The notes beneath the pieces were generated by a model that was given only the letters and a program-made list of their open reading frames with translations, was not told where the DNA came from and made no database searches. Below, piece by piece: positions 18,484 through 28,227 of a stretch of DNA of 64,000 bases; positions within the stretch are counted from its first letter, which is position 1; the number at the start of each line of letters is the position of its first letter. The stretch lies in assembly GCA_030525875.1 (NCBI GenBank), contig JAUNDV010000009.1:1-64000 (forward strand). Direction: 5' to 3'. This stretch comes from Eubacteriales bacterium. GTDB taxonomy: Bacteria > Bacillota > Clostridia > Lachnospirales > Lachnospiraceae. A program made the position numbers and the translations under genes.

Positions 18484-18525
18484 AGGGCATGACCTTAAAA
18501 ATACGGGTCATGTCCTTTTTCTTTT
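18484..18525 (+). terminator. Terminator after ftsZ
   Basis: AGGGCATGACC pairs with GGTCATGTCCT (one G-U pair), followed by TTTTCTTTT. Confidence 0.88.
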
Positions 18526-18526
18526 G

Positions 18527-18555
18527 TTGACATAGAGTAAAAGCTGAATTAAACT
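18527..18555 (+). promoter_or_regulatory. Promoter for the nrdA-nrdB unit
   Basis: TTGACA-N17-TAAACT, immediately after the ftsZ terminator and about 40 bases before nrdA. No clear NrdR box pair was recognised. Confidence 0.65.
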
Positions 18556-18593
18556 AGGTTCAAATGTAAATCCTACGAAAGGGGTAGAAATTA

Positions 18594-20924
18594 ATGCAAA
18601 ATATAATCAAGGAGAGCAATTTTATTGAGAAATGTAATCCGGATAATATTATAAATGATACAGACGAAGTAAATAAGGAGCTTACTATATTGTGTGAGCA
18701 GGGAAGTGAATTTTCTGAAAGATTTGGTAAGCTGCTTTTTAGAATACAGAAAAAATTTGACAGAGAAATATATGACTTAAGAAAGCTCTTATCCAAGTAT
18801 AAATCTTTTGTTAAAGAAGGTATGCAAAGAAGTGAAAGATTATCCGCTCTTGTAAAAGCAGCCGTGGAGCTTACAAGTAAGGAAGAGGCAGAGTGGGAAT
18901 TCATTGCTTCAAGGATTCTTTATCATCAGTTTGAAACTGAACTGGAATTAGAGCTTTCAAGGAGAGGAATACATTCATTTTATGAAAAGCTCAGATATCT
19001 TACAGATGAAAATCTTTATGGAAGCTATATTCTGTTGAATTACAGCGTGGATGAGATAGAGGAAGCATATGACTTTATTGATAATAGTAGAAATGATTTG
19101 TTGAATTATTCGGGACTTGATCTGATGCTTAAGCGATATGTTATTCATACTCATGATCATATAGCTCTTGAAACTCCTCAGGAAATGTTTCTGGGAATTT
19201 CCCTTCATCTTGCAATGGAGGAAAAGGAAAACAGGCTTTACTGGGTAAAGAAATTTTATGATATGCTTTCAAAGCTTGAGGTAACGATGGCTACTCCGAC
19301 CACTTCAAATGCAAGAAAACCTTATCATCAGCTTTCCTCCTGTTTTATTGATACGGTTCCTGATTCACTTAATGGAATCTTCAGATCAGTTGACAATTTT
19401 GCTAAGGTCTCAAAGTTTGGTGGAGGAATGGGACTTTATTTTGGAAAAGTAAGAGCAAAGGGTGGTTCTATAAGAGGCTTTGATGGAGCAGCAGGTGGTG
19501 TTATCAGATGGATTAAGATTATCAACGATACAGCTGTTGCTGTAGACCAGCTTGGTATGCGACAGGGCGCAGTCAGTGTATATCTTGATGTATGGCATAA
19601 GGATCTTCCAGAATTTCTTAATCTTAGGACAAATAATGGCGATGACAGAATGAAGGCACATGATGTATTTCCAGCTGTATGCTATCCTGACCTGTTTTGG
19701 AGAATGGCAAAGGAGGATCTTAATCAGGACTGGTATCTTATGTGTCCGCATGATATCCTTGTAACAAAGGGCTATGCACTTGAGGATTACTATGGCGAGG
19801 AATGGGAAAAGAGATACATAGATTGCATAAAAGATCCTAGAATCGATAAGAGAGTTATAAGCATCAAGGAAATAGTGCGTCTTGTCCTTAAATCAGCAGT
19901 TGAAACTGGAACACCATTTACATTTAACAGAGACCTGGTTAATAATGCAAATCCAAATAGCCATGAAGGAATTATATACTGTTCTAATCTTTGCACTGAG
20001 ATAGCACAAAATATGAAGCAGATAGAAACTGTTCAGACGAAGATATGCACTGAGCAAGGGGAAACCGTAGTTGTAAATACAACAAGACCGGGTGATTTTG
20101 TTGTATGTAATCTGGCCAGTCTATCGCTGGGACATCTTCCTGTTAAGGATAAAGCATATATGGAAGATGTAATAAATACAGCTGTGAGGGCCTTGGATAA
20201 TGTTATAGACCTTAATTTTTATCCTCTTACCTATGCTGAAATTACAAATAAGAGATATAGAGCCATAGGTCTGGGAGCGAGTGGATATCACCATATGCTG
20301 GCAAAAGAGGGCATTTCATGGGAGTCGGAAAAACATCTGGAGTTTGTGGATGAATTGTTTGAGCATATCAATTATTCAGCTATAAAAGCATCCATGAAGC
20401 TCGCAAAGGAAAAGGGCAGATACGAACTTTTTAAGGGAAGCGAATGGGATACAGGAAAATATTTTGAGAAGAGGGGATATACATCTGAAAGCTGGCTAAG
20501 ACTTAAGGAGGAAGTTCATGAAAATGGACTCAGAAATGGATATCTTCTGGCGGTTGCTCCTACAGGTTCAACTTCAATACTCGCAGCTACTACAGCCGGC
20601 ATAGATCCAGTTATGAATAAATTTTTCCTAGAAGAGAAGAAAGGAGCAATGCTGCCAAGAGTTGCTCCGGATCTAAGTCCTTATACATACTGGTATTACA
20701 AAAATGCCCATCATATAGACCAAAGCTGGAGCATCAGAGCCTGTGGAATAAGGCAGAGACATATAGATCAGGCACAGAGTATGAATCTTTATATTACAAA
20801 TGACTATACCCTTAGACAGGTGCTTAATCTATATATCCTCGCATGGGAACAGGGTGTTAAAACAATATATTATGTAAGATCTAAATCCTTGGAAGTGGAC
20901 GAATGTGAGAGCTGCAGTGCATAA
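18594..20924 (+). CDS. nrdA: Ribonucleoside-diphosphate reductase, alpha subunit (class I)
   Basis: This is the catalytic subunit that reduces ribonucleoside diphosphates to deoxyribonucleotides. It has 776 residues. The redox-active cysteines are C250 (SSCFI) and C505 (VVCNLAS), the thiyl-radical cysteine is C467 (SNLCTE), and the C-terminal shuttle pair is C771/C774 (CESCSA). The radical-transfer tyrosine pair is in KTIYYVRSK. The first ~85 residues do not show the usual ATP-cone consensus, so allosteric overall-activity control may be lost or altered. nrdB follows after 60 bases. AAAGGGG precedes the start. Confidence 0.94.
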   Translation: MQNIIKESNFIEKCNPDNIINDTDEVNKELTILCEQGSEFSERFGKLLFRIQKKFDREIYDLRKLLSKYKSFVKEGMQRSERLSALVKAAVELTSKEEAEWEFIASRILYHQFETELELELSRRGIHSFYEKLRYLTDENLYGSYILLNYSVDEIEEAYDFIDNSRNDLLNYSGLDLMLKRYVIHTHDHIALETPQEMFLGISLHLAMEEKENRLYWVKKFYDMLSKLEVTMATPTTSNARKPYHQLSSCFIDTVPDSLNGIFRSVDNFAKVSKFGGGMGLYFGKVRAKGGSIRGFDGAAGGVIRWIKIINDTAVAVDQLGMRQGAVSVYLDVWHKDLPEFLNLRTNNGDDRMKAHDVFPAVCYPDLFWRMAKEDLNQDWYLMCPHDILVTKGYALEDYYGEEWEKRYIDCIKDPRIDKRVISIKEIVRLVLKSAVETGTPFTFNRDLVNNANPNSHEGIIYCSNLCTEIAQNMKQIETVQTKICTEQGETVVVNTTRPGDFVVCNLASLSLGHLPVKDKAYMEDVINTAVRALDNVIDLNFYPLTYAEITNKRYRAIGLGASGYHHMLAKEGISWESEKHLEFVDELFEHINYSAIKASMKLAKEKGRYELFKGSEWDTGKYFEKRGYTSESWLRLKEEVHENGLRNGYLLAVAPTGSTSILAATTAGIDPVMNKFFLEEKKGAMLPRVAPDLSPYTYWYYKNAHHIDQSWSIRACGIRQRHIDQAQSMNLYITNDYTLRQVLNLYILAWEQGVKTIYYVRSKSLEVDECESCSA

Positions 20925-20984
20925 ATATAGAATAAATAAGTTTATTAAAGTGTTTTGAAGCTTAAACAGAATGGAGAAATGATA

Positions 20985-22034
20985 ATGAGTAAGAATAAGC
21001 TTATACATAAACCCTTGTTTAATCCGGAAGGAGATACAGAGGTAAGAAACAGAAGGCTTATAGGCGGAAATACAACTAATCTTAATGATTTTAATAATAT
21101 GAAGTATTCCTTTGTATCAGATTGGTACAGACAGGCAATGAATAATTTCTGGATACCTGAAGAGATAAATCTGTCTCAGGATGTAAAGGACTATCCTAAG
21201 CTCGATGAGGCCGAGAGAAAGGCCTATGATAAGATCCTTTCTTTTCTTGTATTCCTTGACAGTATTCAGACGGCAAATCTTCCTTGCATAGGAGAATATA
21301 TAACGGCAAATGAGATAAATCTCTGCCTTAATATTCAGACCTTTCAGGAGTGTGTACATAGTCAGTCATACTCATATATGCTGGACACTATATGCTCTCC
21401 TGAGGAAAGAAATGAAATACTTTATCAATGGAAAACAGATGAGCATCTGCTAAAGCGAAATGAATTTATTGGAAATATATATAATTCCTTCCAGACAAAT
21501 AAGGATGCCAGAACTCTTCTAAAGGTTATGATGGGAAATTATATATTAGAAGGAATATATTTTTACTCAGGCTTTATGTTCTTTTATAATCTTGCAAGAA
21601 ATGGGAAAATGCCGGGTTCAGCTCAGGAAATAAGATATATAAACAGAGATGAAAATACTCACTTATGGCTTTTCAGAAATATGATAAGAGAACTGAGGGA
21701 AGAAGAACCAGAGCTTTTTGATAATGAAATGATAGAAGAGCTCAGGGAAATGCTTATGGAAGGCGTAAGACAGGAAATAGCCTGGGGACATTATGTTATT
21801 GGAAATGACATATCCGGACTTACACCAAAGATGATAACAGATTATATTGAATATCTGGGAAATTTAAGATGGACTTCACTTGGATATGAAGCGATTTATA
21901 AGGGAAAGGAAAAAGAACCTCAGGATATGGCATGGGTAAGCAATTATTCAAATGCCAATATGGTTAAAACAGATTTTTTTGAAGCAAAATCTACAGCCTA
22001 TGCAAAAAGTACAGCATTGGTTGATGATTTATAA
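20985..22034 (+). CDS. nrdB: Ribonucleoside-diphosphate reductase, beta subunit (class Ia/Ib type)
   Basis: This radical-generating diiron subunit partners the preceding alpha subunit. Counted from this start, the metal ligands D92 (FLDSIQ), E122 and H125 (QECVHSQSY) are visible, as is the radical tyrosine Y129. The second ligand set is in EGIYFYSG and RDENTH. The radical tyrosine is retained, so it is not a Chlamydia-like class Ic enzyme. A TTG at 20955 and an ATG at 20979 are also in frame. GGAGA at 20973-20977 is correctly spaced only for the ATG at 20985. Confidence 0.94.
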   Translation: MSKNKLIHKPLFNPEGDTEVRNRRLIGGNTTNLNDFNNMKYSFVSDWYRQAMNNFWIPEEINLSQDVKDYPKLDEAERKAYDKILSFLVFLDSIQTANLPCIGEYITANEINLCLNIQTFQECVHSQSYSYMLDTICSPEERNEILYQWKTDEHLLKRNEFIGNIYNSFQTNKDARTLLKVMMGNYILEGIYFYSGFMFFYNLARNGKMPGSAQEIRYINRDENTHLWLFRNMIRELREEEPELFDNEMIEELREMLMEGVRQEIAWGHYVIGNDISGLTPKMITDYIEYLGNLRWTSLGYEAIYKGKEKEPQDMAWVSNYSNANMVKTDFFEAKSTAYAKSTALVDDL

Positions 22035-22063
22035 ACAATTTTCATTTTGAGGAGGGGAATAAA

Positions 22064-23290
22064 ATGAGGGAAAGCTTTTTTAAGTCACTGCCGTTCAGGC
22101 TTATACTTGGGGTTACAGCAGGTATTGTAATTGGACTTATGCTGGCAGGAATGCCAGAGGAGTCGGGAATTACTGTCTTTTCACTGCAGATAGTTGTAAC
22201 AGCAAAGTATATTTTAGGACAGTTTATTAATTTTTGTGTTCCGCTTATTATAATCGGATTTATAGCTCCATCTATAACAAGTCTTGGTAAACATGCATCA
22301 AAGATGCTTTTTATAGCACTTATTATTGCTTATATTTCATCTGTAGGTGCAGCATTTACATCAACCTTTGCAGGTTTCACAATTCTTCCTTGGCTGTCAA
22401 TAAGCCCAAATGTAGAAGGACTTAGAGCGCTTCCAAAGGTAGTATTTGAGCTTGCAATACCTCCGGTAATGCAGGTTATGTCAGCACTTGTACTTTCAGT
22501 TTGCCTTGGTCTTGCTGCAACATGGAATAAATCTGTAACTATCATTTCTATACTTGAGGAGTTCCAGAAATGCGTGCTTAGCATCGTTACAAGATTTATG
22601 ATACCTGTACTTCCATTTTATATTGCAGCGACATTCTGCGGACTGGCATATGAGGGAAGCATAACTAAGCAGATACCTATATTTATTATAATTATTCTCA
22701 TAGTTATAATAGGTCATTATCTATGGCTTTTACTCCTCTATGGTATTGCAGGAGTATATTCGGGAAAGAATCCACTTAATATTATAAAAAACTATGGACC
22801 AGCTTATCTAACAGCACTTGGTACTATGTCATCAGCAGCAACTCTTGCAGTTGCAATTAAATGTGCAAAAAAATCAGAGCCAACTTTGAGAGATGATATG
22901 GTTGACTTTGGAATACCACTTTTTGCTAATATTCATCTTTGCGGTTCAGTTATGACGGAGACATTTTTCGTTATGGCAGTTTCAAAGATACTCTATGGAG
23001 AATTTCCATCACTTCCAAACATGATAATTTTCTGCCTGCTTCTTGGTGTATTTGCTATTGGTGCTCCGGGAGTTCCGGGTGGAACAGTAGCAGCTTCTCT
23101 GGGACTTATTACAGGGGTTCTTGGCTTTAATGAGGCAGGTACAGCGCTTATGCTTACTATTTTTGCTCTTCAGGATAGCTTTGGTACAGCTTGTAATGTA
23201 ACAGGAGATGGCGCGCTTACACTTATACTTACAGGTTATGCTGAAAAGCACGGCATAAAGCCACAGAAACTAGAATCGGGGCTGGATTGA
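22064..23290 (+). CDS. Dicarboxylate/amino-acid:cation symporter (DAACS family)
   Basis: A 408-residue secondary transporter of the glutamate/aspartate/dicarboxylate:Na+/H+ symporter family. It has about eight membrane helices with two re-entrant loops. Recognisable family features are the FINFCVPLIIIGFIAPSI segment, the serine-rich LGTMSSAATLAVAI hairpin, and the substrate-site stretch DSFGTACNVTGDGA with the conserved NxxGDG pattern. GAGGAGGGG gives a strong ribosome binding site. The coupled M20 peptidase gene downstream suggests use of a peptide-derived or acylated amino acid, but the substrate cannot be read from sequence. Confidence 0.88.
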   Translation: MRESFFKSLPFRLILGVTAGIVIGLMLAGMPEESGITVFSLQIVVTAKYILGQFINFCVPLIIIGFIAPSITSLGKHASKMLFIALIIAYISSVGAAFTSTFAGFTILPWLSISPNVEGLRALPKVVFELAIPPVMQVMSALVLSVCLGLAATWNKSVTIISILEEFQKCVLSIVTRFMIPVLPFYIAATFCGLAYEGSITKQIPIFIIIILIVIIGHYLWLLLLYGIAGVYSGKNPLNIIKNYGPAYLTALGTMSSAATLAVAIKCAKKSEPTLRDDMVDFGIPLFANIHLCGSVMTETFFVMAVSKILYGEFPSLPNMIIFCLLLGVFAIGAPGVPGGTVAASLGLITGVLGFNEAGTALMLTIFALQDSFGTACNVTGDGALTLILTGYAEKHGIKPQKLESGLD

Positions 23291-23292
23291 TT

Positions 23293-24540
23293 ATGATTTC
23301 ATTTAAAAATTATGACGGGGAAGAGGCAGCAGAAGTTACAGCAGAGCTTGTACAAATAGAAAGTACGGATCCGGGAAAATACGAAGGGGAAGTTGCCTTG
23401 TATTTGGAAGAGCTTATTACAGCAGAGCTTGAGAAATATAGAAAGTGTCTTTGTGAAAAATCCATAGAAACTGATCATTTACTTTTCAATTCTGTAAGAC
23501 TGGAAAGGGAAGCTGTAGCAGATGGAAGATATAATCTTATTTTCAATATAGATGGAAATAATGAGGAGCTTCCAAAAATGGTAATCCTGTGCCATATGGA
23601 TACAGTAGTTGTTGGTGATGGATGGGAAAGCGAAGCTTTAGCATTTTCCGGAAAAATAGAAGAGGGAAGATTATATGGCAGAGGTGCTGCTGATATGAAA
23701 TCAGGCCTTGCCTGTGCACTTACGGCTGTTATGCATGAGCTTCAGCAGATAGCTATAGCAGATAAGCTTCCAGAACATGGAATAAAGCTGGTACTTACAG
23801 TAGATGAAGAAGATTATATGCGAGGTTCAGGCAAACTGCTTGAGGATAAAATAGTAAGAAATATTGACTACCTGCTCGATACTGAGCCTACAGATGGAAT
23901 GGTTCAGAACTGCCACAAAGGAAGAAGCTGGTTCAGGGTAGATATTAATGGTATTACAGCACATGCAAGCATGCCGTGGGAGGGTGCGGATGCTATATAT
24001 GCAGCTTCCCTTTTTATAACAAGTCTGAAAGCAGAAGTAGACAAGCTCGAAAGTGATGCTGTAATGGGAAAAACAAGCATAGTTTTCGGAACTATAGAAG
24101 GTGGATACAGACCTTATGTAGTGCCAGATCATGCTTCATTTACGATAGATGTAAGGACAGTGCCGCCTTGTAATACAGCAAAGCTGGAGGAGTTGATAAA
24201 AAACATAAGCAGAGATATAGAAAATGAAATCAAAGGCATAAAAATCCAGTATGAGATAACAGGTGACAGAGACGGGGTAAAACCAGTAGCAGACAGCAAG
24301 CTGCTTATGAAAATGAAGACAGCAATTGAACTTTGTGGTTATGAGTTTAAAACAAGTGTATTTCCAGGATATACAGATTCTGCTGTTATAGGCTCAGTAT
24401 TAGGAAATAAGGACTGTATGTCATATGGACCAGGAATGCTAGGATTAGCGCACAAGCCTAACGAATATGTAGAATTAAAGGATATTTACAGAGTTACAGA
24501 GGTTTTAAAGAAGCTTCTGGAAGGATTGAGAAATAATTAA
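23293..24540 (+). CDS. M20-family metallohydrolase (ArgE/DapE/peptidase-like)
   Basis: A two-zinc hydrolase of the M20 family, about 415 residues, cytoplasmic. Zinc and catalytic motifs are HMDTVVVGD, GRGAADMKSG and DEEDYMRGS. The dimerisation insert contains HASMPWEGADA, and the C-terminal ligand is in GLAHKPNEYV. The family includes acetylornithine deacetylase, succinyl-diaminopimelate desuccinylase and peptidases, and the exact substrate is open. The start may instead be the TTG at 23287, which overlaps the transporter stop. Either way the two genes are translationally adjacent. Confidence 0.85.
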   Translation: MISFKNYDGEEAAEVTAELVQIESTDPGKYEGEVALYLEELITAELEKYRKCLCEKSIETDHLLFNSVRLEREAVADGRYNLIFNIDGNNEELPKMVILCHMDTVVVGDGWESEALAFSGKIEEGRLYGRGAADMKSGLACALTAVMHELQQIAIADKLPEHGIKLVLTVDEEDYMRGSGKLLEDKIVRNIDYLLDTEPTDGMVQNCHKGRSWFRVDINGITAHASMPWEGADAIYAASLFITSLKAEVDKLESDAVMGKTSIVFGTIEGGYRPYVVPDHASFTIDVRTVPPCNTAKLEELIKNISRDIENEIKGIKIQYEITGDRDGVKPVADSKLLMKMKTAIELCGYEFKTSVFPGYTDSAVIGSVLGNKDCMSYGPGMLGLAHKPNEYVELKDIYRVTEVLKKLLEGLRNN

Positions 24541-24610
24541 CAAATAAATATGGAAATTACTCACTATTATATAACTAATAAATAAAAATAAATTATAGCT
24601 CAAAAAAATA

Positions 24611-24668
24611 TTGACAATTAATTAACAATATCTTATCATATTAAAAGAATTTGTTAAAAAAATATCAA
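24611..24668 (+). promoter_or_regulatory. adhE promoter with two Rex-like operators
   Basis: A promoter reads TTGACA (24611-24616)-N17-TATCAT (24634-24639). The 18-mer at 24611-24628, TTGACAA-TTAA-TTAACAA, has one perfect half-site of the clostridial Rex motif TTGTTAA-N4-TTAACAA and overlaps the -35. A second 18-mer at 24651-24668 starts with a perfect TTGTTAA and ends ATATCAA, exactly 40 bases further on. Rex, an NADH-sensing repressor, commonly controls adhE in Clostridia. The assignment here is by motif only. Confidence 0.65.
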
Positions 24669-24721
24669 ATATGTAAATAGTATAATTTATTTATCAGTGT
24701 ATAAAATGGAGGAAAGCAAAG

Positions 24722-27343
24722 GTGGAAAAGAATACCAATATTGTTGATAGCTTAGAGTCATTACAGGCAAAGATGTCAAGAATGAGAGAGGCACAGAAAT
24801 TATTTGCCACATATTCTCAGGAGAAGGTTGATGAAATATTCAGAGCAGCAGCAATTGCTGCAAATGCCCAGAGAATAGCACTTGCCAAGATGGCTGTTGA
24901 AGAAACAGGTATGGGTGTTGTTGAAGATAAGGTTATCAAGAATAACTATGCAGCAGAGTATATTTACAATGCATATAAAAATGTAAAGACTTGTGGAGTA
25001 ATTGAAGAGGATAAGGCATTTGGATACAAGGTTATCGCAGAGCCACTTGGAGTTATTGCAGCAGTTATTCCTACAACTAACCCTACATCAACAGCTATAT
25101 TTAAGACTCTTATAGCTCTTAAGACAAGAAATGCTATTATCATTTCCCCACATCCAAGAGCTACAAAGTGTACAATAGAGGCAGCGAGAATAGTTCTTGA
25201 GGCAGCAGTTAAGGCTGGAGCTCCTGAGGAGATTATAGGCTGGATCGATGTTCCAAGCATGGAGCTTTCAGGAGAGGTTATGAAGGAGGCTGATTGCATC
25301 CTTGCTACAGGTGGACCTGGAATGGTACATGCAGCATATTCATCAGGTAAGCCAGCACTTGGAGTTGGTGCTGGAAATACACCAGCTATCATTGATGATA
25401 CAGCAGACATTTTACTTGCAGTTAACAGCATAATTCATTCAAAGACCTTTGATAACGGAATGATCTGTGCTTCCGAGCAGTCTGTAACAATAGTTAAATC
25501 TGTTTATAACAAGGTAAGAGCAGAGTTTGAAAAGAGAGGCTGCTATTTCCTTAAGGGAGAAGAGCTTGATAAGGTTCGTAAGACTATCCTTATCAACGGA
25601 GCACTTAATGCAAAGATAGTTGGACAGTCAGCATACAAGATTGCACAGCTTGCAGGTGTTGAAGTTCCTAAGACAGCAAAAATCCTTATAGGTGAGGTTA
25701 CAAGTGTTGAGCCTTCAGAGGAATTTGCACATGAGAAGCTTTCTCCTGTACTTGCTATGTACAAGGCAGAGGATTTCGATGATGCCATTGCTAAGGCAGA
25801 GCGTCTTGTAGCCGATGGAGGATATGGACATACATCATCACTCTATGTTAACCCTAATGAGCATGAGAAACTTGCAAAGCATCAGGCTGCTATGAAGACC
25901 TGCCGTATACTTGTAAATACACCTTCATCCCAGGGTGGAATAGGAGATCTCTATAACTTCAGACTTGCTCCATCACTTACACTTGGATGCGGATCATGGG
26001 GTGGAAACTCAGTATCTGACAACGTTGGAATTAAGCATCTGTTAAACTATAAGAAGGTTGCTGAGAGGAGAGAAAATATGCTTTGGTTTAAGGCACCACA
26101 GAAGGTTTACTTTAAGAAGGGATGTATGCCTGTAGCACTTGATGAGCTTAAAGCATACTATGACAAGAAGAGATGCTTTGTTGTAACAGACCGTTTCCTC
26201 TTTGAAAATGGATATACTAAGCCAATTGAGGACAAGCTCAGTGAGATGGGAATTCAGTATACTGTATTTTCAGATGTTCAGCCAGATCCTACACTTGCAA
26301 ATGCAAAGGCAGGAGTAGAGGCAATGAAGAGCTTTAAGCCAGACTGCATGATAGCCTTTGGTGGTGGTTCAGCAATGGATGCAGGAAAGATAATGTGGCT
26401 CTTATACGAGCATCCAGATGCTCAGTTTAGCGATATGTCTATGAGATATATAGATATCAGAAAGAAGATATACACCTTCCCTAAGATGGGAGAGAAGGTA
26501 TACTTTATTGCTATCCCTACATCTTCAGGAACAGGCTCAGAGGTTACACCTTTTGCTGTTATCACAGATGAAAAGACAGGCGTTAAATATCCTATCACAG
26601 ACTATGAGCTTATGCCAAATATGGCTATTATAGATACAGATAATATGATGACACAGCCAAAGGGACTTACAAGTGCTTCTGGTATAGATGCAATGACACA
26701 TGCTCTTGAGGCATATGCTTCTATGATGGCATCAGATTATACAGATGGACTTGCTGTAAAGGCTATGCAGGAAATCTTCAAGTGGCTTCCAACAGCTTAC
26801 GAAGATGGCAAGAATATTGAAGCAAGAAATCATATGGCTAATGCTTCAACAATGGCTGGTATGGCATTTGCAAATGCTTTCCTTGGAGTATGTCATTCAA
26901 TGGCCCACAAGCTTGGAGCATACCATCATATTCCTCACGGAGTAGCAAATGCATTGCTTATAAATTATGTACTTCAGTACAATGCATATGAGAAGCCGGT
27001 TAAGATGGGTACCTTCCCACAGTATGATCATCCACACACACTTGAGCGTTATGCAGAGGCTGCAAGAGCTTGTGGTGTAACAGGAAAGAATGACAAAGAG
27101 GTATTTGATAAGTTCCTTGAGAAGCTTACAGAGCTTAAGCATGCTGTAGGTATTAAAGACAGCATTAAGGATTATAATATAGATGAAGAGAGCTTCCTTG
27201 CAACACTTGATGAGATGACTGAAAATGCTTTCGATGATCAGTGTACAGGAGCAAACCCTCGTTATCCACTTATGTCAGAGATAAAGGAGCTTTACCTTAT
27301 GGCATATTATGGAAAAGATTATTATGAGCCATCAGAGATGTAA
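24722..27343 (+). CDS. adhE: Bifunctional acetaldehyde-CoA/alcohol dehydrogenase
   Basis: AdhE reduces acetyl-CoA to acetaldehyde and then ethanol, recycling NADH in fermentation. The 873-residue protein is a fusion. The N-terminal CoA-acylating aldehyde dehydrogenase carries catalytic C249 in NGMICASEQS. A linker around 450 leads to the iron-dependent alcohol dehydrogenase, with GGGSAMDAGK, PTSSGTGSEVTPFAV and the metal-binding histidines in HSMAHKLGAYHHIPHG. The start codon is GTG, with GGAGG at 24708-24712 nine bases upstream. Codon use is strongly biased, consistent with high expression. Confidence 0.97.
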   Translation: MEKNTNIVDSLESLQAKMSRMREAQKLFATYSQEKVDEIFRAAAIAANAQRIALAKMAVEETGMGVVEDKVIKNNYAAEYIYNAYKNVKTCGVIEEDKAFGYKVIAEPLGVIAAVIPTTNPTSTAIFKTLIALKTRNAIIISPHPRATKCTIEAARIVLEAAVKAGAPEEIIGWIDVPSMELSGEVMKEADCILATGGPGMVHAAYSSGKPALGVGAGNTPAIIDDTADILLAVNSIIHSKTFDNGMICASEQSVTIVKSVYNKVRAEFEKRGCYFLKGEELDKVRKTILINGALNAKIVGQSAYKIAQLAGVEVPKTAKILIGEVTSVEPSEEFAHEKLSPVLAMYKAEDFDDAIAKAERLVADGGYGHTSSLYVNPNEHEKLAKHQAAMKTCRILVNTPSSQGGIGDLYNFRLAPSLTLGCGSWGGNSVSDNVGIKHLLNYKKVAERRENMLWFKAPQKVYFKKGCMPVALDELKAYYDKKRCFVVTDRFLFENGYTKPIEDKLSEMGIQYTVFSDVQPDPTLANAKAGVEAMKSFKPDCMIAFGGGSAMDAGKIMWLLYEHPDAQFSDMSMRYIDIRKKIYTFPKMGEKVYFIAIPTSSGTGSEVTPFAVITDEKTGVKYPITDYELMPNMAIIDTDNMMTQPKGLTSASGIDAMTHALEAYASMMASDYTDGLAVKAMQEIFKWLPTAYEDGKNIEARNHMANASTMAGMAFANAFLGVCHSMAHKLGAYHHIPHGVANALLINYVLQYNAYEKPVKMGTFPQYDHPHTLERYAEAARACGVTGKNDKEVFDKFLEKLTELKHAVGIKDSIKDYNIDEESFLATLDEMTENAFDDQCTGANPRYPLMSEIKELYLMAYYGKDYYEPSEM

Positions 27344-27367
27344 GTTTGAGAAGATTGGAGAATAATC

Positions 27368-28117
27368 ATGTCTAGAGAATTAATATCAAAAACAGCTAAT
27401 AAGAGCATTTACAGAGACGGAGATAAGATATACAAGGAATTTGTAGAGGGATTTCCAAAGGATGAAGTTTTTAATGAGGCTTTCATCAATTCAAGAGTAG
27501 AGGCTATTTTAGGACAGTATGTTCCAAAGGTTCTTTCTGTAGAATGTATAGACGGAAAATGGACTATGGTCAGAGAATATATTGATGGCGAAACACTTGA
27601 AGAGCTCATCAAGAAGAATTCTGACAAGAAAGAAGAATATCTTTCACAAATGCTTGATTTACAGTTAAAGCTTCATAATTATCAGGCACCAAAGCTTCGT
27701 CAGATCAAGGATAAGATGAAGCGTCAGATCAATGAGCTTAACGGTATAGATGAGGGAACAAGATTTGATCTTCTTTCAAAGCTTGCAGCAACTCCTCTTC
27801 ACAGAAAGCTCTGCCATGGAGATTTCAGACCATCAAACATTATCGTTGATAATGATGGAAATTACCATATCATAGACTGGGTACATGCAACAAAGGGAAA
27901 TGCTTCAGCTGATATAGCAAGAACTTATCTTATTCTTGCACTTTCAGATCAGGAGTCTGCTGACTGGTATTTAAAGAATTTCTGTGAAAGAACAAAGACA
28001 AGCATAGATTATGTACAGAACTGGCTTCCTCTTGTAGCTGCAGCTCAGCTTACAAAGCACAGAGAAGAGGAACAGGCTCTTCTTGAGAGATGGACAAGTA
28101 TCTGTGATTATACCTGA
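27368..28117 (+). CDS. Aminoglycoside/choline-kinase-like phosphotransferase
   Basis: A 249-residue protein of the APH/choline kinase-like fold. It has the catalytic loop CHGDFRPSNIIVD and the metal-binding IIDWVHATKGN, plus an N-lobe with VREYIDGETLEEL. Such proteins phosphorylate small molecules, and resistance is not implied. It starts 24 bases after adhE behind TTGGAG, so it is probably co-transcribed with adhE. The substrate cannot be inferred. Confidence 0.75.
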   Translation: MSRELISKTANKSIYRDGDKIYKEFVEGFPKDEVFNEAFINSRVEAILGQYVPKVLSVECIDGKWTMVREYIDGETLEELIKKNSDKKEEYLSQMLDLQLKLHNYQAPKLRQIKDKMKRQINELNGIDEGTRFDLLSKLAATPLHRKLCHGDFRPSNIIVDNDGNYHIIDWVHATKGNASADIARTYLILALSDQESADWYLKNFCERTKTSIDYVQNWLPLVAAAQLTKHREEEQALLERWTSICDYT

Positions 28118-28187
28118 TAAGAATAAGCTTGCAGTAATACTGTAAGAATACCTTATAAATATCGTTTTGATTTAGTTTGCATATTAT

Positions 28188-28224
28188 AACAGGGCTGTTG
28201 CTATGGCAACAGCCCTGTTTTTCT
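28188..28224. terminator. Bidirectional terminator
   Basis: A perfect 14-bp stem, AACAGGGCTGTTGC with its complement, around a TATG loop and followed by TTTTCT. It separates two convergent genes. Confidence 0.92.
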
Positions 28225-28227
28225 ATT

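Noticed and set aside
20985..22034. Idea that NrdB is a class Ic (tyrosine-free) subunit
   Set aside because: On careful alignment E122, H125 and Y129 match the E/H/Y positions of standard class Ia enzymes. The phenylalanine first noticed lies in another helix.
24964..25431. 155-residue antisense ORF inside adhE
   Set aside because: It is a mirror frame of strongly biased adhE codons, with no start signals.
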